Below are positions 51,201 through 62,790 of a stretch of DNA of 64,000 nucleotides, in pieces. The first letter of the stretch is position 1; every line of letters begins with the position of its first letter. The stretch is from assembly GCA_018881555.1 (NCBI GenBank), contig JACAXG010000025.1:5711899-5775898 (forward strand), read 5' to 3'. Source of the DNA: Amblyornis subalaris. Its lineage: Eukaryota; Chordata; Aves; Passeriformes; Ptilonorhynchidae. Both the position numbers and the translations under genes were made by a program. Under the pieces are notes generated by a model. That model was not told the origin of the DNA, did not search any database, and saw only the letters and a program-made list of their open reading frames with translations.

Positions 51201-54200
51201 ACAATAGACCTGCTTTAGAAATTTTCCGTGAAAAAGAGATGAATAATTTGCAATTTATATTCAAATTAAGATCTGAAGAGGAAATTTCTAAGATTAAGGT
51301 CAGTGAAAGGCAAGTGACTTAGACATTTTCAGACACTCTTTCACAAGTGCATGGCACTTTAAAGTAAGGTTTGTGCAGCAGGCACACTACCCCTTTGGCC
51401 GTTTTACCCAGAGGACTGCCAGACCTGAAGTGGGAACCACCCTGTGAAGAGGCTACACGGGAAACCAAGAAACCTGGTTTCTCTTTCTAGGTTTAACTAG
51501 GGGGAGGTGATAGGCATTTTAGGGATATATAGTTTAAGTCTCAGACTGAGATGTTCAATATATATACTTGTCTGACACACAATCTCAGCAAAAACTAAAG
51601 GCCCTGAGTGTCTTCATGTCTGACACCACAGCTCCTCAACACCCAGGGCTGTATTTACAGCATGGTCAGGAACATGTACGCTGCAAATACATATTACAGC
51701 TTACGGATTCCTTGTGCATTTGGGTCTCAGCTTCTCTCTCTCTTCTTTCCAAACAGTTCGTGCAGATGAGCAGTTGCACTGAGTCCAGCAGGAATTATTC
51801 ATCTGCTCATCCTTCAGCCTGGACCCAGGCTTGTAGGTAGCTCTAATTTCATAAGGGTGTATTTATTTGATTTCATTTCATTCTCAGAGAAATAATATTC
51901 GGTTGAGGAAGTGAAATGACTGCTATTTTCTCTACTGCAATGATGGCAGTGAAAACAAAAAAAAATGGGGAGGTTAATTTTTAAAACCATTTTTAGTAGA
52001 TGGTACAGTATAATGAAAATATTTACAATTTACACTGAAACAAAAATAAAGAAGGTCAAAATTACCTTTTTATTTTTCAATGAGAGAGCAGCTGGTCTGG
52101 CCTGCAAAGTTCAAATTGGAAGGCCATATATGATAAGTCTTATGTTAGCAATGTTAACATTGCAAAGGCATCCTTGCCTGTAAAAAGTCCAGTAATCATT
52201 TTTCTGTTGACTAATATCTAGGAATATGTGCAAGATTTGGTAGTATTTTACTTATGTGAAAGAAAAATTTCCATGATCTTGTGCTTCATTGCTAAGCATT
52301 TTCTCTCAAGGGCCAAAGCCAATTTTACGGTTTATCATTTTTTTCCTGCAATATCACCTGCACAAACTTGTTGGTCAGATTGTTTCCATTTCTTTCACCT
52401 CCTCAGAGGTTTGTATTTCTTCACAGTGGTAATATAAGAACCTCCTATTTTCCACCTCCTGCACCTCCTGGTGCTCTGTATAGTTTATCCTGTTTACGAT
52501 TGATTTCCCACTGATAAATCCCACACGACCCAGTGAGCTGCCAGGCATGCTACACTGTGGATGCCCAGTGAACCTCAGCTGTTCTGTCAGCCTCAAGAAG
52601 GTTGCAGACCAGAGAAGTCTTCTCCCAGATGAATAAAAAAAAAAAACAACAAAACTCAAACTTTCCTGATTCTCTTTTCTTAACTTGGTTAGAGTCTTGC
52701 TGTGCGTCATTCAGCAGCTTTTTCCCCCCTCATATTCAACAAAATCACCCAAGAAAACCTTTCCAAGTGCAGTTAATTCTGCTCACTTGGATTCAGAAGC
52801 TGAAAAAACAAACACAGATTCACTTATGACAGAGCAATTTAAGGTTAATGTTGGAGAGATTAACAAGGTTCCCAGTGGAAAAAAGAGGCTCGAGAAATAA
52901 CTCAGTTGCTTGCTGTTCTTCCTATTTTTTCTAGAAAACCTGACCAGGTTATTTAATAATTTTCTCCCTCAGTTCTCACTTGTGTTACAGGGACAACTGT
53001 ACCCTCTTTTGCCCTTTGTTTGTCTCCTATAGGAAATATATAGTAAGAATTATGAAGGTTGTAGTATTGTAAAATAGGAATTTATCACTAGCTTTAATCA
53101 GGCTATAAGAAAATATCGATGACTTTTTTATAAGGAAATTTTCTTGCAAGTATAACATTATGGAAAAAAGGGATTTTCCAAAAATATCTGGTTTTCACAG
53201 AAAAGAAACAAGCTTTCAAANTTAAAATTTAATATACTGTAAAATTTTTATAGTTTTTTTATTAAATATATGTAAAAATCCTCTTTGTCTCAAAAAGTAC
53301 TTTAGTTGGACAATTATGTTTTCACAAAGACAAGACCATAGAGAAGGGAAAAGTTCAGTCATCCCTATACAAATTATTAATACTATTAGTGAGTTTGCCA
53401 AATTAATAAGTTACAGGAAGACAGAGAAGGGTGATATTGCTTAAATCAGAAAAATTATTAGCAGAATCAAACTCAGCCAACATTCAATTGTTAATATGAT
53501 GAAATGATATTATGAAGACAGAGAAAGTTAAGCACAAGCTTAACTGCTTTGCTAAACACTGATTCGAGTACAAGATCAAGATCAAATGACAGCAAATATT
53601 TTTCTTCATATTTTGTGCATAGAATTAGAGAAACCTGAATGTATCGGGAAGGTTGATTAATATTTTAAATAACAGTCTATTAAAATGGAAATTAAATAAA
53701 TGCTACTGCCTGGAAAATAAATGAGTTTTTAGCAAATGTCATCAGACCTGGATTCCACCTTCAGCCTCTCTGAGCCCTTGTCAGCTGGATTCCAGCCCAG
53801 ATGAAGTGGGCAGGAGAGCACAGGAACCTAATGAGAATAATTGGGAATTAGTTTAGCACACTCATACAGCTGAATTATCCAAAGATCAGTCACTTGTTTG
53901 GAGCAGACTACCCAGGGATTTATTCAGCAGAGGAGTGTGTAGGCAGAATTCCAGCATTTTAACCAAAAAAAGTATTTGCCACAGACTTAACAGAAAATAA
54001 TTTGAATTGCATTAGGATTCTCCTCAGAAAAGCCTCAAAGTCCAGCTTCTTCCTTGGAAATCTCTCAGATCCTACCCTGTGTGAGAAAACAAGGGACTGG
54101 TTTTAGTGCGGGAATCACAGCCTCTCTGTCCCTTTCATCTTTGCCTTTAAATATCCTCTGCTCTTGCTCAGCAAAGCTTTGAGTGCAGCTCTGCAGAGAC

Positions 54201-54585
54201 TGAAAAATGGCAATTTCTCAGTCCTGAAAGTTCAAAGCAAGGTGGGAGATGTGTGCTGGGCACTGGGCTCTGGGCAGGCTTGTGAGAGGAACCACCCTAG
54301 AGCTGGGTCTGGGACAAGGAAGGTGCAGACACAGTGGGCTGTCAAGGAGTAGCACATTGGTCCCACTGGCAGTTAGGGGGCTCAGATCCCACCATGCCAG
54401 CAATATCAAGAAGTCTCAGAAAGAATTGGATCTCCTGCCTTCTCCAGAAGGCTGCTGTCTGGACAGGCACTACGCAAAGTGACACCAAGTACTGCAGGAT
54501 GAGGTTGTGAGAAAGCACTTGACATCCCTCAGGTCCCCTCAGCCCAATCCATTCCAACACCATCCCAAATACAGTTGTACAGGGG
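48261..54585. other. Long non-coding stretch, no gene seen
   Basis: About 6.3 kb of unique DNA. Frames at 48690-48965, 50388-50714, 51568-51840 and 52375-52710 have no recognisable motif. A CA run lies at about 48455-48466. The last 500 bases before the LTR are GC-richer (about 54150-54560) without a family I can name. Confidence 0.6.
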
Positions 54586-55160
54586 TGTTGTGCTTCAAAC
54601 CTACCCAGTAACTAAGCCCCGCGGAGCTGCTCACTCCCCCCACTCAGTGGGGTGGGGAGAAAAATTGGAAAAAAAGTAAAACTCGTGGTTTGAGATAAAA
54701 AANGTTCAATAGCCGAAATAAAGTAAAACATAACAATAGTAATAATANTAGTAGTGAAAAGGAGAGAGAGATAGAAATAAAACTCAAAAAAGACAAGTGA
54801 TGCACAGTACAATCACTGACCAGTTGCTGACTGATGCCCAGCTCATCCCCAAGCAGCAATCGTCTCCTCCCAGATAATCCCCCATCAGTTTACACACTGA
54901 GCNTAACATCCTAAGGCATGGAATATTCTTTTGGCCAGTTCGAGTCAGCTGTCCTGGCCACATTTCCTCCCAGCTTCTCGTGCACCTGCTCACTGGCAGA
55001 GCAGGGGAAACCAAAATGTCATGGACTTGGTGTAAACACTACTGAGCAACAACTAAAGCATCAGAGTATTGACAACATTTTTCTCATGTAAAATCTGAAA
55101 CACAGCACTGTACCAGCTACTGGGAAGGAAGTTAACTCTACCCCAGTCAAAACCACGACA
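54586..55160 (-). mobile_element. Avian endogenous retrovirus solo LTR (minus strand)
   Basis: The ends align with a well-known bird LTR type. On the minus strand it begins at 55160 with TGTCGTGGTTTTGACTGGGG, a variant of the usual 'tgtcctggtttcagctggg', and ends at 54586 with a diverged form of '...ggttaaaccatgaca'. Internal landmarks are a 'gttaactt' near the start, the 'actgagcaacaac' stretch (+ 55043-55055) and a U5-like TTTATCTCAAACCACGAG (+ 54689-54706). The position of the polyadenylation signal reads ATTGAA instead of ATTAAA (+ 54706-54711), one sign of decay. No internal retroviral sequence flanks it, so it is a solo LTR. Flanking 5-mers (AGGGG and ATGTG) do not match, so the target duplication is lost or the borders are off. 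Confidence 0.85.
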
Positions 55161-56806
55161 ATGTGGCACAAGAGAGCCTACTGAAAACACAGGTCACAGA
55201 CCTGGGATATAGAGTACACTCCACAGACTGGATTGCAAAGCTCCTCTGACTTCCAAATTTTGTGTGTGCATCTGCTACTTCTTTATACAGATACTTTTGA
55301 GTTGATTATNTATATGTGCCCAAGATCTCATGCATAAGCTCAAGTGTCTGAGGAAAGAATAGTCGATTCAGCACTTGGTTCAGGTGCAGCCCTCGATGCA
55401 GGTGCAGTCCTTTGCCTCAGACCAGTCCTATATTGCTACGTTGGAGTGATTATGAAGAGAACAATAGCTTTGCAAAAGCTTTCAAGGCTATATGTTTCCC
55501 TTAGAAAAACATGTCTCTAATAACTGTAACCATTTTTGAGAACTAACATAAACCAATTTTCTCTAAATAGTGTATCTTCCAGCATGATTAATATGTCTAA
55601 GTAGTAAAACAAAGTCTCTTCTAAGTTACTGAAATACAGCATAAGCACAGGGCAAACCTCTTTGTATTACTAAATTGCAATCCTTGGTGCTCATTAGGGA
55701 AAATAGTTTCCTGTTTGCTTTGAGCTAACCTAGTGCAGGGGACAGTGGATCAGAAAACAGGGCTCTGTCTGCTGTAAACTGCTGAGCTTTATCCTCAACA
55801 GCATGAAAATGCCAGAAAGCTGAATAACGATGAATTTTTTAACAGAAAAAGAAAAAGCCCAGAGTGCAATACACTATTATTATTAATCTTCCTGAAAAAA
55901 ATCACAGGAGATGAATCGTCCAGATGTTAAAGTGCAATCATGGGACTTGGGAGACAGGCATTTATTTTTGCACAATACCGCAGGTTTCTTGGGTGACCCT
56001 AGGAAAACCTTTCTATGAATAACGCCTTACGAATTATTTAAATACTTGATAATATCTACATTCTGCACTTCAGACAGCTAATTTCAGTATTCTAAAATTT
56101 CACTGTCAGCACCAAATGTGCCTGCCTCTTTCCACTGATTTATAACAAAATTCCGGCTTTCAGCTTTTGAATGGCATCTAAGGTGGATTCCTATGGTAAC
56201 TGAAGATGTTATAAAGATTTCCCCTTAGGGGTAAATCCCATAAGAGAACCTAAGTTGCTAGGTCATCTGTTTCTAAAACTAAGTACTCATAACATACAGC
56301 CTACACAAAGGGATAAAGATTTAGTAATGTAAGAAAAGTACTTTGAAGTTTTAATTTTACAGAAACACAGGCAGGGGACATTACATTTGCCACTGATGCG
56401 CAATGTCACAGGCAGGTTGTCCTCAACTCAAATTCTGACGAGGTGGAACCAGCACATCCTTTTGAAGTCCTCCTCTGAAACTGAAATAATAAAATAATAA
56501 AAAAGGTACTACCAAGGATGAACACAAGATTAATATAATTAAAATCCAACTGGCATTAGTGAGCTTTATCCAAAGCAGATCTAATCTTTAAAAGAAAAAT
56601 ATGACTTTGGCTGGTACCAGCTAATAGAAACAGATTCCTGGTTGAGAAGAAGGATGAGGATAGAGCCAAAGGAAAGCAGTAAGCCATTCTTTCACCCTCA
56701 TGTGTACAGGTGGGGTTAATGTCTTCATCTTTTCAAAGTGNTGCTTATCATATAAATTGATCATATAACAACATCATATTTTATCTACTAGAGTCTCTGG
56801 ATAGAC
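55161..56806. other. Non-coding stretch, no gene seen
   Basis: AT-rich unique DNA with A-rich runs (about 56480-56505). It contains one weak MIR-like segment, listed separately. Confidence 0.6.
55935..56025 (+). mobile_element. Possible MIR fragment
   Basis: GGGACTTGGGAGACAGGCAT (about 55942-55961), then GGGTGACCCTAGGAAAACC (about 55992-56010), match in order and spacing the MIR words 'gggacttgggagacctgg' and 'gtgaccttgggcaag'. The sequence between is poorly conserved and the 3' tail is missing. It is plausible but weak. Confidence 0.4.
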
Positions 56807-56888
56807 NTCAAAGCACCACAGTCCCCCATCCCCACCTCTGGCACCCAACCAGCCTACGGGTCACAGTGCTGAGCCTGCCCAGCCTCAC

Positions 56889-57098
56889 GTACCAAACAAA
56901 TGTGTCTCCCCCAGCTGTGACAAGGCGGGAGGTGGCAGCTTGCACGCGCACAGCTCCGTGTCTCGGGGACTTCGCATGAAACTGGACAAGCCTAACATGG
57001 GGAGCCTCCCCTAAAATGTTCTTCCAGAAATTTATCTGGTGGTGGGGATGAAGGAAATCTTGAGCTAATTCTGGTGGTTCTCTTTGTTTAAAGTCTTC
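56889..57098 (-). CDS. Unassigned open segment with splice-like borders (candidate exon)
   Basis: On the minus strand a frame is open from 57215 to 56808 (135 codons from its first ATG). Inside it, a pyrimidine run (CCCTTTTTTTGC) ends in an AG at 57100-57099, and GT-type donor words occur at 56892 (GTACGT) and 56888 (GTGAGG). The segment between is 206 or 210 bases and is CpG-rich (about eight CpGs, including GCGCG), unlike its flanks. The peptide includes REPPELAQDFLHPHHQINF and ILGEAPHVRLVQFHAKSP; I recognise no family. It may be an exon of an unknown or non-coding transcript, a piece of an unrecognised mobile element, or chance. I would not annotate a protein from this alone. Confidence 0.2.
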
Positions 57099-57104
57099 CT
57101 TNGC

Positions 57105-58455
57105 AAAAAAAGGGAACAATCTTAGATTCCAATATCTAATTATGTAATCACTGATAATCACTACCTTAACTGTGATCACAGCCAGAAAACCAATATTACT
57201 TACAAGGAGAATCATGGAAAGTTGAAGAAAGCTTTGTTATTTCATAACTACTGCCAATAATAATCTAGTGAAAGTAGTGAGTTTAAAGTGTCAGCTATAT
57301 TTTCTGTCACCTTGAATCCAATAGAAAGTTAAACCACTCTCTGTGGCATGGACTTGTCTTTGTTCTTTGCCTTTGGATACATTCACACAAGAGAGCTATG
57401 AACCATGACTCAGATTTCTAAGCACTATACACAAATAGCTGTTATCTGATTAGAAAGTAAAGACTAAGCTCATGTCCTTAACATGAATCTGATTTTGTTC
57501 AGTTTTCACAATATATTCACAACCTGGAGGAAAGAGAAAAGCATACNTGGCAGAAAAGAGATGATGACCCCTTTACCTTGAAAATATCATTTGAATTCTA
57601 AGAGCACAAAGGAAGAGAAATTAGGCCTGGTTTTTATCTTTACCTGAGCTTGATTAGGTCATAGAAAGTTCAGGTAATACTTATGCCTCACAGCTACAAT
57701 CATCACAGCAGTAGAGAAGCTAACAGAACAGAAAGAAATGAATAGAAATTAAAACTTTTTAACCAATATTCCAGCTGCCTGATTGCAAAGAAAAGNTTCA
57801 AAATAAAAACTCTCTAGAAGTAAATTGACACATTTTGTTCTGATTAGCATCCAAATTATGTAAGTCAGCAGCACAGACAGTGAGAACTATTACCTGAGAT
57901 CACTCCCCTGACTTAAGATGTTTTGAGAGGAAAGCTTTAATTTAAAAAAACGTGATGACCATGCATTTAAATATTTTAATTTATTATTATCATGCATGGG
58001 ACTTCATAAACAGGTCCAAAACTAAGGAGAACAAAAACTTTAGCCCATTTTTAGTATTTCCCTTATATCTTCAAGTCTGGACTCAAGCTTNCCAAATTTC
58101 CCTGTAGCCTCTTGAGCTGAAGGGCATATCATTAGAATACTCCATGCCCTATGCAGAACCTTTTAATCTACACAAGCCACTAGGATTATTTATATATTTT
58201 GGAGAGGCCGCAGTTGCCCATTGCTTAGATTAGATCAATCAGNTGAAAATTTGGCATAAACAAAGCACAAAAGACTAAAGGATTGACATCTCTAGGAAGC
58301 TGTCAGCTGCAGGAAAGAGACAATGTACTCTTGGCTTAGAAAATCAGAGAGATGGACATCACGGGTTTAGATAGCAAGACAAGTTTTCCCAGCAGCCCTC
58401 TAAAAAGGCTTTACATTTACATCTGTTTTTGATGTCTCAGAATCTGATGTCTTTC
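57105..58455. other. Non-coding stretch, no gene seen
   Basis: AT-rich unique DNA without recognisable repeats or domain-bearing frames. Confidence 0.6.
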
Positions 58456-58458
58456 CTG

Positions 58459-58490
58459 ACTATAAATACACTTGCACTATAAATACACTT
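58459..58490. repeat. 15-bp direct repeat ACTATAAATACACTT
   Basis: Two exact copies, 58459-58473 and 58476-58490, are separated by two bases. Each contains a TATAAATA word. It is a small local duplication directly upstream of the MIR/L2-type tail. Confidence 0.8.
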
Positions 58491-58494
58491 AGCT

Positions 58495-58545
58495 TCTCTT
58501 GTAAAATGTTTTGAAATCTTCTGATGAAAAGCACTAAATATGCAG
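58495..58545 (+). mobile_element. MIR/L2-type 3' tail
   Basis: TTGTAAAATGTTTTGAAATC followed by TTCTGATGAAAAGCACTAAA is nearly identical in layout to the 3' tail shared by MIR SINEs and L2 LINEs ('ttgtaaagcgctttgagatc' then 'ttctgatgaaaagcgctata'). The differences are mostly CpG decay (GCGC to ATGT, GCGC to GCAC). The tail is all that can be seen; the body upstream is not recognisable. Confidence 0.6.
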
Positions 58546-61500
58546 CCTTCTATTTATGGAGAAGCTTAAGGTGAGATAATGTTCTCTGCACTGAGATTTC
58601 ATGGTTCTGCAGAGAGGGTTGGTCTCTCATCAAAGCGTTATTTACACATTAGAAAAAATCTGTCAATCCCACCACTGCTGATCAAGGAAAACCAGTAAAC
58701 GAGCTAGTAGCAATCGCAGTTGGGGAAAGAAAAGGCAACAACAAAACTGCAACAAAGCAATGACATTGATACCAAGCTGGAGCATGAGTCCTTACCTCCT
58801 GAGAAATTCAACATGCCAAATTGCCTTCACACTATTCTTGATTTAGCTAACCCAAATGTAGACAGAAGTGACACCAGATGAGTCAGGCACACCGTCTGGA
58901 CTCAAACTCCAAATTTGGAAGTGACAAACTCACAAAAGTTTGCTTGACTGTTTCATTTCAACAGTTAAAGCAAAAGCCAAATTTCCCTTTTAGCTTTCAG
59001 ACAACTTGCATTGAACATACCCAAAGGTCAAGAGGTTTGCTGAAGAGGTGTGCTGCTGAGATTAAGTAGAAATTAACTAAGAACTCAAATTTAAACCCAC
59101 ATCAAGGCAGTGAAAAGGGCTGGCAGAGATATGTGGGAAGGTCTGTTGTGGAAATTGTATGCAGTGGTTGCTTGCTTTCATCCACTGAAATACATATGCT
59201 TAGGTTTGGCCAAGTAACAGTATATTCATTGCTAGCCACTGAAATATTGGAGAGCTGTTACTCCCAAGTTATAATTGCTCAGAAGCTGTCAACAAACTGA
59301 ACAAGACAGGCCTCATTTGTTGCAATTCTTTTACCCCATAAATGCCTGTCTCTGCATTTATGTTAGGAAAGAATATCTACACAAATGTAAACCAGAAATT
59401 CTCAGTTCCATTAAGCATTGCACTCATCATTGCATGCTAATCTGTGAATAAATGGCTACAGAAGAGATGTATCTAATTGGAATGTACCACTTTCAAAGTA
59501 AGTTACCTGAACTCCATGCTCCATTTAATGTATTATTCCAATAATGTAATTCTTAGTGTGAAATCAGAAAATTCCTATCTAGGGAGTGGATGAGAGGAAG
59601 ACAAATATGATCATGGCCAAGGTAAAATGAAGTGATTAATGATCTGAGACTTAAAAAATGAAATTGTAGCCAAAAGTAGTATGCTGTACCNTCCAATAGA
59701 CAAAAGATTGCAGTTTAAATATCTGAATAATTGCCATGTTTGGAAAAAGAATGCACAAGGTTTGATAATCCTTTCTGAATACTTGTAGTGTTTCTTCCAG
59801 AATTTGTGCCTGGGAATTGACTAGTCTGAAGGTTGCTATGGAAAACACTTAGCTTACACAGCACATAGTGGGGGGGGCAGATACAAACTAAATTGGAGCC
59901 TGGTGTCTGTAAATCTGCTTTTGGTTTTTTCATATATATTAATTGTCTGAGCTATTAAGGCAAGAAGAGAAAAAGAGAACACATAACTAAGACACCTCTG
60001 CCTACTCATTTCAGAGCAATTGCAAAATCAGAATTTGACTGGAGGATATTTACATTAGGTTTTAATAATCATTAAGTTAATAAATATGCTTTTTCTCCCA
60101 CCTTATGTGCCTGCCCCCTGCTTGGGAAACTAATATTCTGTCAAGAATTTCTTTTGCACTGACAGAAAGACAATCAGAGAAACATCAAAACAGTCCTACT
60201 CTCATCTTTATTATTATTTATTAGTGATGACAGGTACATCCTTATACACAAGCTTTTTGATGCTAGACATTGTAGAAAACTGCACCAAAAACCTTTAAGC
60301 GGGCAGAGGGGTGGAGATAGTTCAAGGGAAGTTTGGGATACTCTCAGCTCAGCTGGGCACAATGATGAGCATGACACGGTCGTGTCTGCCACATGGGCTG
60401 CCTGGTAAGAGCTTCAGGTATCACAAGAAGATAACATGTAAGGAGGATTTCAAAGCAAGTAACAATATTCTGACTGAGGGGCTCAAGGGACACCATCACC
60501 TGGCTAGAGCTGTCCTTGACTGACACCACAGCGAGTAAAAAGCAAGTCTGCACAATTCATATAGACAAAGTCTCTTCACATGACCTGGCTTGGGCTTATG
60601 AATAACGTTTGTTCAGTATTTCATTATTTTTCTCAGATGATTTTTGACAACCTAGAAGGGAGTTGGACGTTTTCTGGACAAGCCTATTCTCTTTTTTTAA
60701 ACTACCATCATTGACTTTAGCCATCTCTAGTGTGTGCTTACTTCCCACTGCAGAAGCTTACGAGAATACGATAGTTTCACTGACACTGTGGATAGAACAG
60801 CTCCACAGACCCGTCTACATTAATCCCACTTGTCTAATCTACCCGATTTCATACATTTTTAAACTTCCTTTTGTAAGCCTCCTCATGTAATGAACTATAT
60901 CTAAGGAAAGTGGCTAAAAATTATTCAACTTCTTTGCAATTGTAATAATTCTTTCCAGTGCCTTCTNGCTCAGATAAATGGATGTGGCATCACATATCAC
61001 CGGAGGACAAGAAAATAAAAGATATTAGAGATATCCCCTAAAAATGGCAGCAGAAGGTGATCTATAGCACAACTTTTAATGAGATATTAGAAATGCAAGA
61101 AACAATACTTTTTTAATGACACATAAGTATCCAAAGCAAGTCATAAAGATAAAAACTGCAAAAAGAAAGGATCACTCCATGAGCAATGGAACTATTGGAG
61201 AGAGATTTCCCCTGCACTGCTGTCCTGTCACTGCCTCCTGCAACCACCTGCTCCTGTTGAATCCTCAGCACTTCCAAAGTGATCTCCTGAGCCATCTCAC
61301 TGAACTGCCTTCACAGCTTCTCCTGAACACCTCTGTTTCTGTCCACACACACACATACTCATTCAATAAGTCATTTATATAGTGGCCATATCTTTCTTTT
61401 GTGGGTGTGAATCTCCCTATGTTAAGACAATTTCTGAGTCATTTCGCATGTACAGGTGAGTTAGCAGGCAGACAAGGTGTGATGAACTTGCACTGAGACC

Positions 61501-61806
61501 ATTCCCTCCGCTGGAGTACGGATCCAAGACTCTCTCTGGCCATGATCAATTTTCACCAGTTGCACAATTCTGAACGTCTGCATAATAATGTGAAGTAAGC
61601 CTGATGTAAGCCATTGATTTACAGGTCTAAAACACATATGCAGCCCATTCTTATGTCTTCATATCACCCTGCCTTCTACACAGGGATAGAAGCATAGAAA
61701 ATTTAAATCCATACATGGAACAAAAACCTCTACCTCTTATTTTCAGAGGTGTCAATAGGATACATTGGAATTGAATCCCCACTGGCTTTCCATGGACTTA
61801 GGCATA
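58546..61806. other. Non-coding stretch, no gene seen
   Basis: AT-rich unique DNA with a G7 run at about 59871-59877 and a CA run at about 61344-61354. Frames 60174-60392 (-), 60311-60523 (+) and 61116-61382 (+) have no recognisable domain. Confidence 0.6.
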
Positions 61807-61941
61807 CGTCATGGTTTAACCCAGCCAGCAACACAGACCCACACAGCCATTCACTCACTGCATGTTCTACCCCTTCCCTGCCCCACCCTGGGGGTAAAAA
61901 TGAGTGAAAATGAGAAAACCCATGGATTGAGATAAAGACAG

Positions 61942-61947
61942 TTTAAT
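61942..61947 (-). terminator. LTR polyadenylation signal ATTAAA
   Basis: ATTAAA on the minus strand (CCTATTAAAC context) lies about 180 bases after the TATA box and about 135 bases before the LTR end, the usual place at the end of R. Confidence 0.55.
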
Positions 61948-62127
61948 AGGTAAAGGAAAAGTCTCACACACAAGCAAAGCCAAACAAGGAATTCATTCAC
62001 CACTTCCCATGGGCAGGCCAGTGTTCAGCCATTCCCAGGAGAGCTGGGCGCCATCATGTGTTACGGTGAGTTAGGAAGTCAAACTCCAGCACCCCAAATG
62101 TCCCCCCCTTCCTTCTTTTTCCCTCAT

Positions 62128-62135
62128 CTTTATAT
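62128..62135 (-). promoter_or_regulatory. LTR TATA box
   Basis: ATATAAAG on the minus strand, about 270 bases into the LTR, is the best core-promoter match and is preceded by GC-richer U3. Transcription would start about 25-30 bases downstream, near 62100, and run toward lower coordinates. Confidence 0.55.
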
Positions 62136-62403
62136 GCTGCACCATATGGGATGGGATATCCCTCTGGTCAGCTGGGATCAGCTGTCCCAGCTGTGTCCCC
62201 TCCCAACTTCTTGCGCACCTCCAGCACCCTCACTGTTAGGGTGGGGTGAGGAGTAGAAAAAGCCTTGACTCTGTGCAAGTGCTGCTCAGCAGCAATGGAA
62301 ACATCCCTGAATTATCAACACTGTTCCCAGCACAAATCCAAAACACAGTTCTGCAGTAGCTACTATGAAGAAAATTAGCTCTTCCCCAGCTAAAACCAGC
62401 ACA

Positions 62404-62569
62404 GCATGCCAGACAATTCTGTTATAGTCTATTTCTAATTCATAGAGAACACAGAGTTTTTAGATGTCTCACTGTGTTATCCTTTCTGCAAAGAGTAGTA
62501 AGTAGATTCCTCTCTTTTTTCAGGAAAATACAATTTTTTTATTAATTTTATAAACAAAACCCTTTGTGG
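62404..62569. other. Short unassigned spacer after the LTR
   Basis: AT-rich DNA; includes a T-rich stretch at 62513-62545. Nothing specific was recognised. Confidence 0.5.
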
Positions 62570-62790
62570 ATATAAATATTTCACCTATAGCTCTTCTCTT
62601 TACTCCGTCGTCCCTAAGAAACTCGTATTGCTTATTTGTCATGAAAGGCTTGTCAAGATGAGAAGCCATCACAGAAACACTTCTGACAATTGGCTTATTC
62701 ATAATCTAATTGCGCTGGCAGGCAAGAAACTCCAAAAGTCCCTCGATGTGCCATGACAGTTTTTACATGGATCTTGAAAATACTTGCCAA
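62570..62790. other. Candidate conserved segment with short open frame
   Basis: A repeat-free block with several CpGs (CTCCGTCGTCC, CTCGTAT, GCGCTGG, CCTCGATG) in CpG-poor DNA. On the minus strand a 60-codon frame (62702-62520, MNKPIVRSVSVMASHLDKPF...) has balanced composition, but I recognise no protein. TAATTGCGC and TTCATAATCTAATT add homeodomain-like words. A conserved non-coding element or a remnant of an exon are both possible. Confidence 0.25.

Larger units (their letters stand above)
61807..62403 (-). mobile_element. Avian endogenous retrovirus solo LTR (minus strand)
   Basis: About 597 bases. On the minus strand it begins at 62403 with TGTGCTGGTTTTAGCTGGGG and ends at 61807 with GGTTAAACCATGACG, in place of the family's usual '...catgaca'. 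Promoter and polyadenylation signals are both recognisable (listed separately), in the order expected for U3, R and U5. It shares the U5 block TTTATCTCAA.CCA.G and the 'aacttcttgcgcacct' segment with the LTR at 54.6 kb, but large parts differ, so it is a related family rather than the other end of one provirus. Possible target duplication: GCATA (61802-61806) against GCATG (62404-62408), four of five bases, suggesting a 5-bp duplication as in ERVL-type elements. No internal coding sequence is attached. Confidence 0.88.

Noticed and set aside
60311..60523. 70-codon frame on + in a GC-richer patch
   Set aside because: Opposed by two minus-strand frames of similar length and without any recognised domain.
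54586..62403. A single 7.8 kb provirus flanked by two LTRs
   Set aside because: The LTRs are different families, no gag/pol/env-like frames lie between, and older repeats interrupt the interval.
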